NCBI GenBank assembly: GCA_963725175.1
Contig: CAVRXH010000006.1
Span: 4,030,001-4,094,000, forward strand
Direction: 5' to 3'
DNA from: DASUBV01 sp963725175
Lineage (GTDB): Bacteria; Actinomycetota; Actinomycetes; Streptosporangiales; Streptosporangiaceae
DNA length: 64,000 nt
Both the position numbers and the translations under genes were made by a program. This document shows positions 28,004-36,309 of the stretch, one piece after another. Each line of letters starts with the position of its first letter. The first letter of the stretch is position 1. The notes beneath the pieces were generated by a model. It saw only the letters and a list, made by a program, of their open reading frames with translations. It was not told the origin of the DNA and did not search any database.

Positions 28004-29152
28004 TCAGATCAGGTTCTCCAGGTCATCGACGGCGGATTCCACGTCGGGAAGCGCGAGGATGTGCCGCTGTGCTGCCCTCGCCCGTGCGGTGAAGGAGGGA
28101 TCGGCCAGCACCAGCGAGCATGCCTCCCTGATCTGCGCGGCGGTCGCCGTGTGGGGGTCAAGCTCGACGCCGACGCCTAGCTCGGCGGCGCGTCGCGCAT
28201 TGTGCGGCTGGTCGGCGCTGAACGGCGTCACGACCATGGGCACGCCGTTCTGCAGCGCCTCGCGAATGCTGTTCATCCCGCCGTGGGTGACGAACAGGTC
28301 GCAGACCGGCAGGAGCAGCGGCTGCGGCAGGTAATCGATGACGTGGACGTGCTCGGCGGCCGGCGTCGCGATGCCGGTCCCTTGGCCGGCGACGATCACC
28401 GCCGTGCAGGTGAGTTCAGACAGCGCCGCGCAGGTTCGCTGGAGCAGGTGCCCGGCCGCCTGCTGGGCGAGCGTGCCCGTCGCGACCAGGACAATGGGCC
28501 GGTTGGCGGGCACATCGCGGAGCCAGGCGGGCGCGGATTCCCCGCGATGCTCGGGAAGCGGCAGCCGGAATGCGCGGGTGTTCGGGATGGGGTAGGTGGC
28601 GAAGCTGAACGCGGGCGGCAGGAAGTCGATGAACCGGCGTCCGTACAGCGCGGCGCCGGCGGGATCGGGAGGCAGGCCCAGCCGTGTGCGGTGATCGTCT
28701 ATCCGGGGGTTCAGGTAGCCAGGCCTGATGGTGTTGGCGGCACCGCAGGCACCGAGGCAGGCGTGCGGAATCCCCAGCTTCTCGGCCGCCAGGTAGCCGC
28801 CGAACTCGGTGTCCTCGCGCACGATCAGATCTGGCTTGAGCTCTCGGGCGACCCGGAGGTACTCGCCGGAGTTGATCTCGGCTACCGGCCCGGCGAACGC
28901 CTCCAGGGTGATTGGCGCCTGGCCGGTCGCGCGTCCCCCCGCTCCGGCCCGGGCGTCGAGCGGCCGGCCCACGAAGCCGGTGAGATCAGCGCCGGCCGCG
29001 ACGACGCCGACCCCGTACGGGGCCAGGTAGCGGTGCCCGTCGGGATGCGTCGCCGCGGTCACCGTGTGCCCGCGCCCGATCAGGGCCTGGGCCAGCGGGA
29101 TGAAGGTCCGGATATGCGACGGGAGCGGCAGCGCGGTGAACAGGACGTGCAT
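28004..29152 (-). CDS. GT1-family glycosyltransferase, paralogue 1
   Basis: A 382-residue GT-B-fold glycosyltransferase of the family used on natural products (erythromycin/calicheamicin type). The N terminus begins MHVLFTALPLPSHIRTFIPLAQAL. The sugar-nucleotide half contains IDYLPQPLLLPVCDLFVTHGG and GVPMVVTPFSADQ, with the donor-contacting H-G-G and D/Q residues. It is similar to the glycosyltransferase at 38203-39399 (shared VRE.TEFGGYLAAE.LGIPH). The start is the ATG at 29152, since the longer upstream frame has no conserved sequence. It is transcribed divergently from the KASIII/PKS operon across a region rich in repeats. Confidence 0.92.
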   Translation of the reverse strand: MHVLFTALPLPSHIRTFIPLAQALIGRGHTVTAATHPDGHRYLAPYGVGVVAAGADLTGFVGRPLDARAGAGGRATGQAPITLEAFAGPVAEINSGEYLRVARELKPDLIVREDTEFGGYLAAEKLGIPHACLGACGAANTIRPGYLNPRIDDHRTRLGLPPDPAGAALYGRRFIDFLPPAFSFATYPIPNTRAFRLPLPEHRGESAPAWLRDVPANRPIVLVATGTLAQQAAGHLLQRTCAALSELTCTAVIVAGQGTGIATPAAEHVHVIDYLPQPLLLPVCDLFVTHGGMNSIREALQNGVPMVVTPFSADQPHNARRAAELGVGVELDPHTATAAQIREACSLVLADPSFTARARAAQRHILALPDVESAVDDLENLI

Positions 29153-29230
29153 GATTCTCACAGCAGAAGGAGACGAGACCGCTTGCGGTGACAGCCTGAC
29201 ACGATGACGCACTCGCGCATAGTGCGGACT

Positions 29231-29261
29231 TTGAGGTGCGTACGCACCTTGAAGTGCGTAC
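29231..29261. promoter_or_regulatory. Palindromic operator candidate in the divergent GT/KASIII promoter region
   Basis: A perfect 16-bp palindrome AGGTGCGTACGCACCT (29234-29249) lies within two direct repeats TTGAGGTGCGTAC (29231) and TTGAAGTGCGTAC (29249), which are 18 bp apart. A weaker AGTGCGGAC copy starts at 29221. The site sits between divergent cluster genes, as expected for a dimeric repressor or activator. The regulators at 39.4-41.2 kb are candidate binders. Confidence 0.6.
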
Positions 29262-29325
29262 TTGAATTCACGGCGGCACGATGCTGAAATCGGCCTATGG
29301 AACGATATAGAAGGCATCCGCATCC

Positions 29326-30387
29326 GTGAAGGTTGCAGACATCTATATCGGCGCGCTCGGAGTCTATCTTCCTGATCAGGTAATGAGCACCGATGAGGCC
29401 GTCTCGTTGGGCCTGTACTGCGCTGATGACGTTCCTGAATTCGGATTGCCTGGCGTTACCGTGGCGGGGACTGAATCGCCGTCCGAGATGGCGGTGTTCG
29501 CCGGCCTGAACGCGCTGAGCAGGTCCGGGATCAGCGCGGCGCAGCTCGACTTGATGATTCACGCGAGTGCCTTCCGCGAGGGTCCGGAAATGTGGTCGAC
29601 GCCGGGATATGTCCTGCGCGAGATAGGAGCCGGGAACATACCGTCGCTGGAGGTCCGGCAGGGCTGCAACGGGCTGCTCACGGCGATGGAGGTCGCGGTG
29701 GGAATGCTGAACGCGGGCGGCTGCCGGCGCAGTACGGCGCTCCTGACGGCGGCGGTCAACCTTGACTCGCCCGTCGTGGACCGCTGGCAAAGCGGCCGTC
29801 CCGGGTTCCTCCTGGGCGACGGGGCGAGCGCCATCTTGCTGACCAGGCGGCCAGGTATCGCCCGGCTCCTGGCGCTGAACTCGACGACGATTCCCGAGCT
29901 GGAGGGGATGCACCGGGGGGCCGAGCCGCTGCACCCGGCAGGCGCGACGCTGGGCCGGGCGATTGACCTGGGCGGCCGGGCCGCTCATTTCGGGCGCCAT
30001 GAGGTGCCGCTTGCCGACGCGACCGAGCTGATCTGCAAGTGGACGGCCGAGCTGGCCCGTCAGTCGACGGCCGACGCGGGCCTGGAGATCTCCGACATCA
30101 CCAGAGTGTGCCATTCCAGCGCTGCCCGGTGGCTGGTAGCGGGCTGGATGAAGGCGCTTGGCCTGCCCATGTCGCGGTCGGTCTGGGATTACAGCCGGAC
30201 GCTGGCCCATCTTGGCGCGACGGATCAGGTAGCCGCGCTCGATCACCTGCTGGGCACGCGCCGCCTCGCGCCGGGAGATCGCGTGCTGCTGATCGGCAAC
30301 TCGCCTGGCTTCTCGATCGCGAGCGCGCTCATCGAGATCACCGAGGAAGCGTCATGGACGGTCAGTCCGTCGCCGTCATCGGCATAG
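29326..30387 (+). CDS. KASIII-like acyltransferase/ketosynthase
   Basis: A 353-residue thiolase-fold enzyme related to FabH. The acyl-accepting Cys114 is in VRQGCNGLL and the His263 in RVCHSSAAR. The third FabH residue (Asn in the GNT motif) is replaced by a His-Leu-Gly-Ala-Thr-Asp stretch (295-300), as in natural-product KASIII relatives that transfer acyl groups rather than condense with decarboxylation (CerJ/ChlB3-type). I therefore favour acyl transfer onto a carrier protein or hydroxyl. A GTG start at 29326 with AGAAGG upstream is the most likely. Its 3' end overlaps the PKS gene by 34 bases, and it leads a six-gene operon. Confidence 0.85.
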   Translation: MKVADIYIGALGVYLPDQVMSTDEAVSLGLYCADDVPEFGLPGVTVAGTESPSEMAVFAGLNALSRSGISAAQLDLMIHASAFREGPEMWSTPGYVLREIGAGNIPSLEVRQGCNGLLTAMEVAVGMLNAGGCRRSTALLTAAVNLDSPVVDRWQSGRPGFLLGDGASAILLTRRPGIARLLALNSTTIPELEGMHRGAEPLHPAGATLGRAIDLGGRAAHFGRHEVPLADATELICKWTAELARQSTADAGLEISDITRVCHSSAARWLVAGWMKALGLPMSRSVWDYSRTLAHLGATDQVAALDHLLGTRRLAPGDRVLLIGNSPGFSIASALIEITEEASWTVSPSPSSA

Positions 30388-33371
30388 GCTGCCGGCTTCC
30401 TGGCGCGCACGGCGCCGCCGAGTTCTGGCGGCTGGCCTGCGAGGGCAGGGACGCGATCACGGAGGTTCCGCCTGACCGCTTCGACGTGGACCGGTTCTTT
30501 GACCCCCGGCCGGCGACGCCGGGAAAGCTGGTGACCCGGTGGGGCGGGTTTCTCGACCGGCCCGACACGTTCGACGCGGATTTCTTCGGCATCGCCCCGC
30601 GCGAGGCCATGCGGATGGATCCGCAGCAGCGGCTGCTGCTGGAGACCGCGTGGGAGGCGGTCGAGGACGCGGGCCTGACAGCGGCCGCGCTGGCCGCCGC
30701 GCGCACCGGCGTGTTCATCGGCCAGATGTGGAGCAATTACTGGGACCTGATGAGCCGGGCAGCCGCGCTGGATCTCTACGCCAACACCGGCACGACCCGC
30801 GGCAGCCTGTCCGGGCGGATCTCTTTCGCGCTCGACCTGCGCGGCCCGAGCATCTCGATCGACACGGCCTGCTCGTCGTCGCTGGTCGCGGTTCATCTCG
30901 CCTGCCAGAGCCTGCGCCGCGGGGAGTCCTCGGTCGCCCTGGCCGGCGGGGTCAACCTGATCCTCACGCCGGCGGAGAGCATCACGTTCTCGCAGGGCGG
31001 CATGCTCTCGGCCGACGGGCGCTGCAAGTTCGGGGCCGCCAGCGCCGACGGCTTCGTGCGCAGCGACGGCGTCGCGGTGGTGGTGCTGAAGCCGCTGAGC
31101 CGGGCGGTCGCTGACGGGGATGCCATCTACGCCGTGATCCACGGCTCGGCGGTGCTGAACGAAGGGCGCGGCAGCGGCGGCCTGACGACCCCGTCGCGGG
31201 CGGGCCAGGCGGAGACGATACGGGCGGCCTGCGCGGACGCGGGAGTCATGGCATCGCGGGTCAGCTACGTCGAGGCGCACGGCACCGGCACCCAGGCCGG
31301 GGATCCGGTGGAACTCGCCGCCCTGGCGGAGGTATTCGGCGCGGAACGCCCCGCCGGCCGGCCGCTGCTGGTCGGCTCGGTGAAGACCAACGTGGGACAT
31401 ACCGAGGCGGCCGCCGGGGTCGCGGGGCTGATCAAGACCGTCCTGTGCCTGAAGCATCGGATGATCCCGCCCAGCCTGCACAGCGCCGTCCTCTCGACCG
31501 CGGTGGACTGGCAGGCGGCGCCGGTCGTCATCCCGCAGGAAATGACCGACTGGCCGGGGGACGATCGTCCGGCCCTCGCGGGCGTGAGCTCGTTCGGCAT
31601 CACCGGGACGAACGCGCATGTCGTTCTCGGCGAGCATCTGGACGGCCGGCCGCGCGCCGCCTGCGCCGGCGGCCGTCCGCGGCTGCTGACGATTTCCGCC
31701 CGCGGGCCGGCCGCACTGCGGGCTCTCGCATCTTCCTACCTGGGCTATCTCCGGTCGGGCGGGGCGGGACACGGTATCCCGTTGCGGGACATCTGCTACA
31801 GCGCGTCGCGGCGCCGCACGCACCATGACAGCCGCCTGACCGTCGTCGGCACGAGCCACGATGAGATCGCCGGAAAACTGCGTTCTTTCTTGAACGGGGA
31901 GCCCGCGGCCGGCCTGGGCACGGCGGCTGACGTGGCCGAGGAGGCAGCCAGGATCGTCTTCGTCTTTCCCGGTCAGGGCTCGCAGTGGGCTGGCATGGGG
32001 CGCGAGCTGCTCGCGGCCTCGCCGGTCTTCCTGGCGGCGATCGGCGAGTGTGACCGCGCCGTCCGCGCGGTAGCGGGCTGGTCGCCGGCCGGCCTGCTGC
32101 GCGACGAGGCCGCGCCGCTCGACGGAGTCGAGAAGATCCAGCCGACCTTGTGGGCGATCCAGGTCGCCCTGGCGGCGCTCTGGCGCTCGCGGGGCATCGA
32201 TCCGGACGTCGTTGTCGGTCACAGCATGGGCGAGGTCGCCGCCGCATGTGTCGCGGGCGTGCTGAGCCTGGCGGACGGTGCCGCGGTCATCTGCCGGCGC
32301 AGCGCGCTGCTCAGCCGAGTCGCCGGCCGGGGGGCGATGGTGTCGGTCGAGCTCTCCGCCGATGAGTGCGCCGCCCTCCTGGCGGGATACGACGGCCGCA
32401 TCTCGATAGCCGCGAGCAACAGCCCCGGCTCGACGGTGCTGTCCGGGGACCCCGGCGCGCTCGACACGCTGGTGGCATCGCTGCGGGACCGCGACGTCTT
32501 CTGCCGGCGCGTCAAGGTGGATGTCGCCTCGCACAGCCATCAGGTGGATCCCCTGCGCGACGAACTGCTGGCGGGCCTCGACTCGATCGCGCCAGGCCCG
32601 GGCGACACGCCGTTCTTCTCCACGGTGCTCGGCGAGGAGATGAAGGGCGAGTCCCTCGACGCCGGCTACTGGGCCGCGAACCTGCGAGAGCCGGTGCGGT
32701 TCGGCGCCGCCGTCGCGGCCCTGCTCGCCGCCGGGCCCGCGTACTTCGTCGAGCTGAGCCCGCACCCGGTTCTCGTCCCCGCGATCAAGGAGGCGCTCGC
32801 GGCCCCTGACGCCCGCGGGCTGGCCATCGGGTCCACCCGGCGCGACGAGCCCGAGGAGGCGACCCTGCTCGACGGGATCGCCGCCCTGTGCCGGGCTGGG
32901 TACCCGGTGCCCTGGGAGAAGCTGCATGAGCCGGAGGCTCGTTTCGTCCGGCTGCCCGGATATCCCTGGCAACGGCAGCGATTCTGGTACGACGGCACCG
33001 ACGCGCCAGGGCCGCCACCGCCCGGCCCGGCGCTGCCGGCGAAGGGGCCGTCGCCAGGCCCAGGACCGGGAGAGGCGCAGATCGCGGGCCCGTCAGGTAT
33101 CGACGCGACAGCGATCTCGCGGGACCGGGCTTCGGTCGAGTCCTACCTGGTCGCGCGGGTAGCCGAGGTTCTCGGACTGCCGGAGCACCGGGTCAGCCCG
33201 GGCCGGCCGCTGAACCGGCAAGGGCTGGACTCGCTGATGGCCCTGGAGGTGCGCGCCAGGGTCCGGCGGGAACTGGGAGTCCTGCTTCCGGTCACCAGGA
33301 TGCTCGGCGGCTGCGACATCTCGGGGCTCGCCACCGAAGTTCACGACGAACTGGAAGGCCATCAGGAATGA
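30354..33371 (+). CDS. Type I polyketide synthase, single module KS-AT-ACP
   Basis: A 1005-residue PKS. The KS domain (1-425) has the complete triad C173 (DTACSSS), H309 (EAHGTG) and H349 (KTNVGH). The AT domain (about 535-830) has FPGQGSQ, the active serine S624 in GHSMGE, and a VASH motif at 724-727, closer to the YASH of methylmalonyl-specific ATs than to HAFH. The ACP (about 925-1000) has S960 in QGLDSLMA. There are no KR, DH, ER, docking or TE domains, so one round of condensation would give a beta-keto thioester unless it is iterative. The start ATG at 30354 follows GAGGAAG and lies inside the KASIII gene, giving coupled expression. Confidence 0.94.
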   Translation: MDGQSVAVIGIGCRLPGAHGAAEFWRLACEGRDAITEVPPDRFDVDRFFDPRPATPGKLVTRWGGFLDRPDTFDADFFGIAPREAMRMDPQQRLLLETAWEAVEDAGLTAAALAAARTGVFIGQMWSNYWDLMSRAAALDLYANTGTTRGSLSGRISFALDLRGPSISIDTACSSSLVAVHLACQSLRRGESSVALAGGVNLILTPAESITFSQGGMLSADGRCKFGAASADGFVRSDGVAVVVLKPLSRAVADGDAIYAVIHGSAVLNEGRGSGGLTTPSRAGQAETIRAACADAGVMASRVSYVEAHGTGTQAGDPVELAALAEVFGAERPAGRPLLVGSVKTNVGHTEAAAGVAGLIKTVLCLKHRMIPPSLHSAVLSTAVDWQAAPVVIPQEMTDWPGDDRPALAGVSSFGITGTNAHVVLGEHLDGRPRAACAGGRPRLLTISARGPAALRALASSYLGYLRSGGAGHGIPLRDICYSASRRRTHHDSRLTVVGTSHDEIAGKLRSFLNGEPAAGLGTAADVAEEAARIVFVFPGQGSQWAGMGRELLAASPVFLAAIGECDRAVRAVAGWSPAGLLRDEAAPLDGVEKIQPTLWAIQVALAALWRSRGIDPDVVVGHSMGEVAAACVAGVLSLADGAAVICRRSALLSRVAGRGAMVSVELSADECAALLAGYDGRISIAASNSPGSTVLSGDPGALDTLVASLRDRDVFCRRVKVDVASHSHQVDPLRDELLAGLDSIAPGPGDTPFFSTVLGEEMKGESLDAGYWAANLREPVRFGAAVAALLAAGPAYFVELSPHPVLVPAIKEALAAPDARGLAIGSTRRDEPEEATLLDGIAALCRAGYPVPWEKLHEPEARFVRLPGYPWQRQRFWYDGTDAPGPPPPGPALPAKGPSPGPGPGEAQIAGPSGIDATAISRDRASVESYLVARVAEVLGLPEHRVSPGRPLNRQGLDSLMALEVRARVRRELGVLLPVTRMLGGCDISGLATEVHDELEGHQE

Positions 33372-35020
33372 CATCGGATTCCGCGATTGTCGACGCCGCG
33401 CCGCCCCGCGCTCCCGACCGTCTAGTCATCGAGCTGGGCTCAGATACCTTGACCTGGCCCGACGTGGCACTCGCGGCAAAGGGGGCAGCCGAGTTATCGG
33501 CCGAGATCCCGGCGGACGTCGCGTCGCGAATCGAGCGCTCCGTCGCCCTCAAGCACGAGCTGCTGAAAGCGCAACAGCCCATCTACGGCGTGACGACCGG
33601 ATTCGGCGACAGCAACGTCCGGCACATCTCGCCGGACAAGGCTGCCGCGCTGCAGGACAACCTCATCAAGTATCACCTGGTGGGCAGCGGCCCGGTGTCC
33701 GCCGATGAGGTGGTCAGGGCCACCATGCTCGTGCGGGCTAACTGCCTGGCCCGAGGATACTCGGGGGTCCGCCCGATCGTCATTCAGCGCTTGCTTGACT
33801 GCTTATCCAGCGACATGCTTCCGCTGATTCCCGAGCGTGGTTCCGTGGGTGCCAGCGGAGACCTCGTCCCGCTGTGCTACCTCGCGTGGATGCTGACGGG
33901 AAGGGGGGAGGTTCGCTTCCGCGGCGAGATACGGCCGGCCGGCGAGGCGCTGCGGGAATGCGGCCTGGAACCGCTGACGCTGGAGGCCAAGGAAGCGCTG
34001 GGGCTGATCAACGGCACGTCGTTCATGGCCGCGTTCGCGGTTCTCGCGCTCGATGAGGCAACGGAGATCGCGTTTGCGGCCGACCTCTGCACCGCCCTGT
34101 CCTCGGAGGTGCTGCTGGGCAATCGCGGGCACTTCGATGCCCTGATCCACGAGCAGAAGCCGCATCCGGGGCAGGTGCGCAGCGCGGCGACCGTCCGGGA
34201 GCTGCTGGCCGGCTCTCAGCTATCCCGCGACCACACCCAGATCCTGCTCGCCAACCTGGAGCTGGGTGACAAGACTTATCAGCGGCTGGAGCACCCGATC
34301 CAGGACCGCTACTCCGTCCGGTGCGCACCGCACGTCGTCGGGGTGCTGCGTGACACCCTGGAGTGGGCGGGCCGCTGGATCGATATCGAGATCAGCTCCA
34401 CGAACGACAATCCGCTGTTCGACCCGGACTCCCGCGCCGTCTACAACGGCGGCAATTTCTACGGCGGGCACGTCGGCCAGGCCATGGAAGCGCTCAAGAT
34501 AGCGGTGGCGAGCGTCGGAGACCTGCTCGACCGCCAGCTTGGCCTGGTCGTGGACGAGAAGTTCAACAACGGGCTGACCCCCAATCTCATCCGCCGCATC
34601 GAGGACGACGACTACGACGCCGGCCTGCACCACGGGTTCAAGGGCGCCCAGATCGCCTGCTCGGCACTGGCGGCTGAGGCACTCAAGCTGAGCTCGCCGG
34701 CGACGGTGTTCTCCCGGTCGACCGAGGCCCACAACCAGGACAAGGTCAGCATGGGCACGATCGCCGCCAGGGACGCGCGCACCATCGCCGAGATCGTCAC
34801 CGACATCGCCGCGATCCACCTGTCCGCGCTGTGCCAGGCCGCCGACCTGCGCGGCGCTGACCGGCTGGGCTCGGGCACCCGGGCGGCCTTCGAGCTGGTC
34901 AGGGAGAGGGTCCCGGTCCTTGACAGCGACCGGCGGATGGACGGCGACCTCGCCTCCGTGCGGGGCCTGATCAGGTCCGGGGCACTTCGCCGCGGCGTCA
35001 CCGCCGCCGCAACCAGGTGA
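33368..35020 (+). CDS. MIO-dependent aromatic amino acid ammonia-lyase or aminomutase
   Basis: A 550-residue enzyme of the histidine/phenylalanine/tyrosine ammonia-lyase family. The MIO-forming Ala162-Ser163-Gly164 is in GSVGASGDLVPL, the catalytic Tyr73 in YGVTTGFGD, and family blocks LINGTSFMAA, NDNPLF and NGGNFYGGH are intact. The selectivity pair that reads S-H in histidase, H-L in tyrosine and F-L in phenylalanine ammonia-lyases is Tyr102-His103 here, so the substrate is open. The product would be a cinnamate-like acid (lyase) or a beta-amino acid (mutase), suitable as an acyl unit for the KASIII/PKS pair. It overlaps the PKS gene by four bases (ATGA). Confidence 0.92.
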   Translation: MTSDSAIVDAAPPRAPDRLVIELGSDTLTWPDVALAAKGAAELSAEIPADVASRIERSVALKHELLKAQQPIYGVTTGFGDSNVRHISPDKAAALQDNLIKYHLVGSGPVSADEVVRATMLVRANCLARGYSGVRPIVIQRLLDCLSSDMLPLIPERGSVGASGDLVPLCYLAWMLTGRGEVRFRGEIRPAGEALRECGLEPLTLEAKEALGLINGTSFMAAFAVLALDEATEIAFAADLCTALSSEVLLGNRGHFDALIHEQKPHPGQVRSAATVRELLAGSQLSRDHTQILLANLELGDKTYQRLEHPIQDRYSVRCAPHVVGVLRDTLEWAGRWIDIEISSTNDNPLFDPDSRAVYNGGNFYGGHVGQAMEALKIAVASVGDLLDRQLGLVVDEKFNNGLTPNLIRRIEDDDYDAGLHHGFKGAQIACSALAAEALKLSSPATVFSRSTEAHNQDKVSMGTIAARDARTIAEIVTDIAAIHLSALCQAADLRGADRLGSGTRAAFELVRERVPVLDSDRRMDGDLASVRGLIRSGALRRGVTAAATR

Positions 35021-35037
35021 TCGGAAGGTTGACCGTC

Positions 35038-36306
35038 ATGCTCTCCGCGGAACGAAACGAGAAACTGACGCGGCTGGGTGCCGGCACGCCGGCGGGGGAG
35101 CTGCTGCGCCGGTACTGGTACCCGGTCGCGATCAGCTCTCAGTTACCCCGACGCGACCTTCGCAAGGTCCGCCTGCTCGGCGAGAACCTCGTCCTGTACC
35201 GGCTTGCCGACGGAACGCCGCATCTTCTCGGAGATCGCTGCCCGCACCGCGGCGCCGCGCTGTCCTACGGCATCGTCGAGGACACCGGACTGCGCTGCCC
35301 GTATCACGGCTGGCTCTTCGACGGCCGCGGCTCGTGCCTGGAGCAGCCCGGCGAACCGCCGTCGACGGCCTTCACGGACCGGGTCAGGGCCCGCGCCTAT
35401 GCCGTCCAGGAACTCGGCGGACTCATCTTCGCCTACCTCGGCCCCGAGCCCGCGCCAACGCTGCCGCGCTATGACCTCTTCTGCTGGGACGACGCCATCA
35501 GGGACATCGGCTACGCGACCATCCCGTGCAACTTCGTCCAGATCATGGAGAACGGAGTCGACCTCGATCACGTCGCCTGGCTGCACGGCCGGCTGAGCAA
35601 ATGGCTGGCAGACCGGGGGGTCGCCGATGAGATCCCGCAGATGTTTACCCGCCGCAACCGCGAGGTCGCGTTCGAGGCGACCGACTACGGGATTCTCATG
35701 CGGCGCCAGCTCGAGGGCCAGGATTCCTCCGCCGACGACTGGTCTATCGGACACCCGCTGGTGTTTCCCAACCTCCTGCGCCTCGGCGGCGGCGGCAGTT
35801 ACGGATTCCACATCCGGGTTCCTGTCGACGACGAGACCACCTGGGTGCTCTGGTACACGGCCTACCGGCCGGGCGGCCGGCCCCTCGCCGATCCAGGCCC
35901 GGTGACCTGCTACGAGGTGCCCTGGCAGGACGAGAACGGCGACTTCCTGCTCAACAACGTCGAGGGCCAGGACATCATGGCGTGGGTCACCCAGGGCGCT
36001 ATCGCCGACCGGTCTGAAGAGCATCTCGGCACCGTCGACCGGGGGGTGATCATGCTGCGCCGGATGTTCTTCCAGCAGATGGACCGGGTGGCGGCTGGCG
36101 AAGATCCGATCAACGTCATCCGGGGCGCCGGCGCCGACAAGGTCATCGACCTGCCGCAGGAGATCGAGAAGTTCGGCGCGGGTTCTGGTTACCTGCACGA
36201 CGTCCTGACCGCGACCCAGGCCCGGTTCAGTCCGCGACGCGACGAGATCGTGCAGCGGTACGCGCGCGCCGGCGTCGAGCTGGGCATCGACCGAGCAGGG
36301 ACCTGA
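35038..36306 (+). CDS. Rieske non-heme iron oxygenase
   Basis: A 422-residue oxygenase component. The Rieske cluster ligands C68/H70 and C87/H90 lie in DRCPHRG and RCPYHGW. The mononuclear iron site is in the ENGVDLDHVAWLH stretch (D175, H178, H183) followed by a SRPBCC-like catalytic domain. Such enzymes hydroxylate, cleave ethers or dealkylate in secondary metabolism, and they need an electron-transfer partner that is not encoded nearby. The ATG at 35038 is preceded by GGAAGG. A GTG at 35017 overlapping the previous stop is the alternative. The next gene starts three bases after the stop. Confidence 0.93.
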   Translation: MLSAERNEKLTRLGAGTPAGELLRRYWYPVAISSQLPRRDLRKVRLLGENLVLYRLADGTPHLLGDRCPHRGAALSYGIVEDTGLRCPYHGWLFDGRGSCLEQPGEPPSTAFTDRVRARAYAVQELGGLIFAYLGPEPAPTLPRYDLFCWDDAIRDIGYATIPCNFVQIMENGVDLDHVAWLHGRLSKWLADRGVADEIPQMFTRRNREVAFEATDYGILMRRQLEGQDSSADDWSIGHPLVFPNLLRLGGGGSYGFHIRVPVDDETTWVLWYTAYRPGGRPLADPGPVTCYEVPWQDENGDFLLNNVEGQDIMAWVTQGAIADRSEEHLGTVDRGVIMLRRMFFQQMDRVAAGEDPINVIRGAGADKVIDLPQEIEKFGAGSGYLHDVLTATQARFSPRRDEIVQRYARAGVELGIDRAGT

Positions 36307-36309
36307 CTC

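Noticed and set aside
30243..32972. 909-codon minus-strand open frame opposite the PKS gene
   Set aside because: It is antisense to an unmistakable KS-AT region. The protein is Arg/Gly/Pro-rich with no fold signature.
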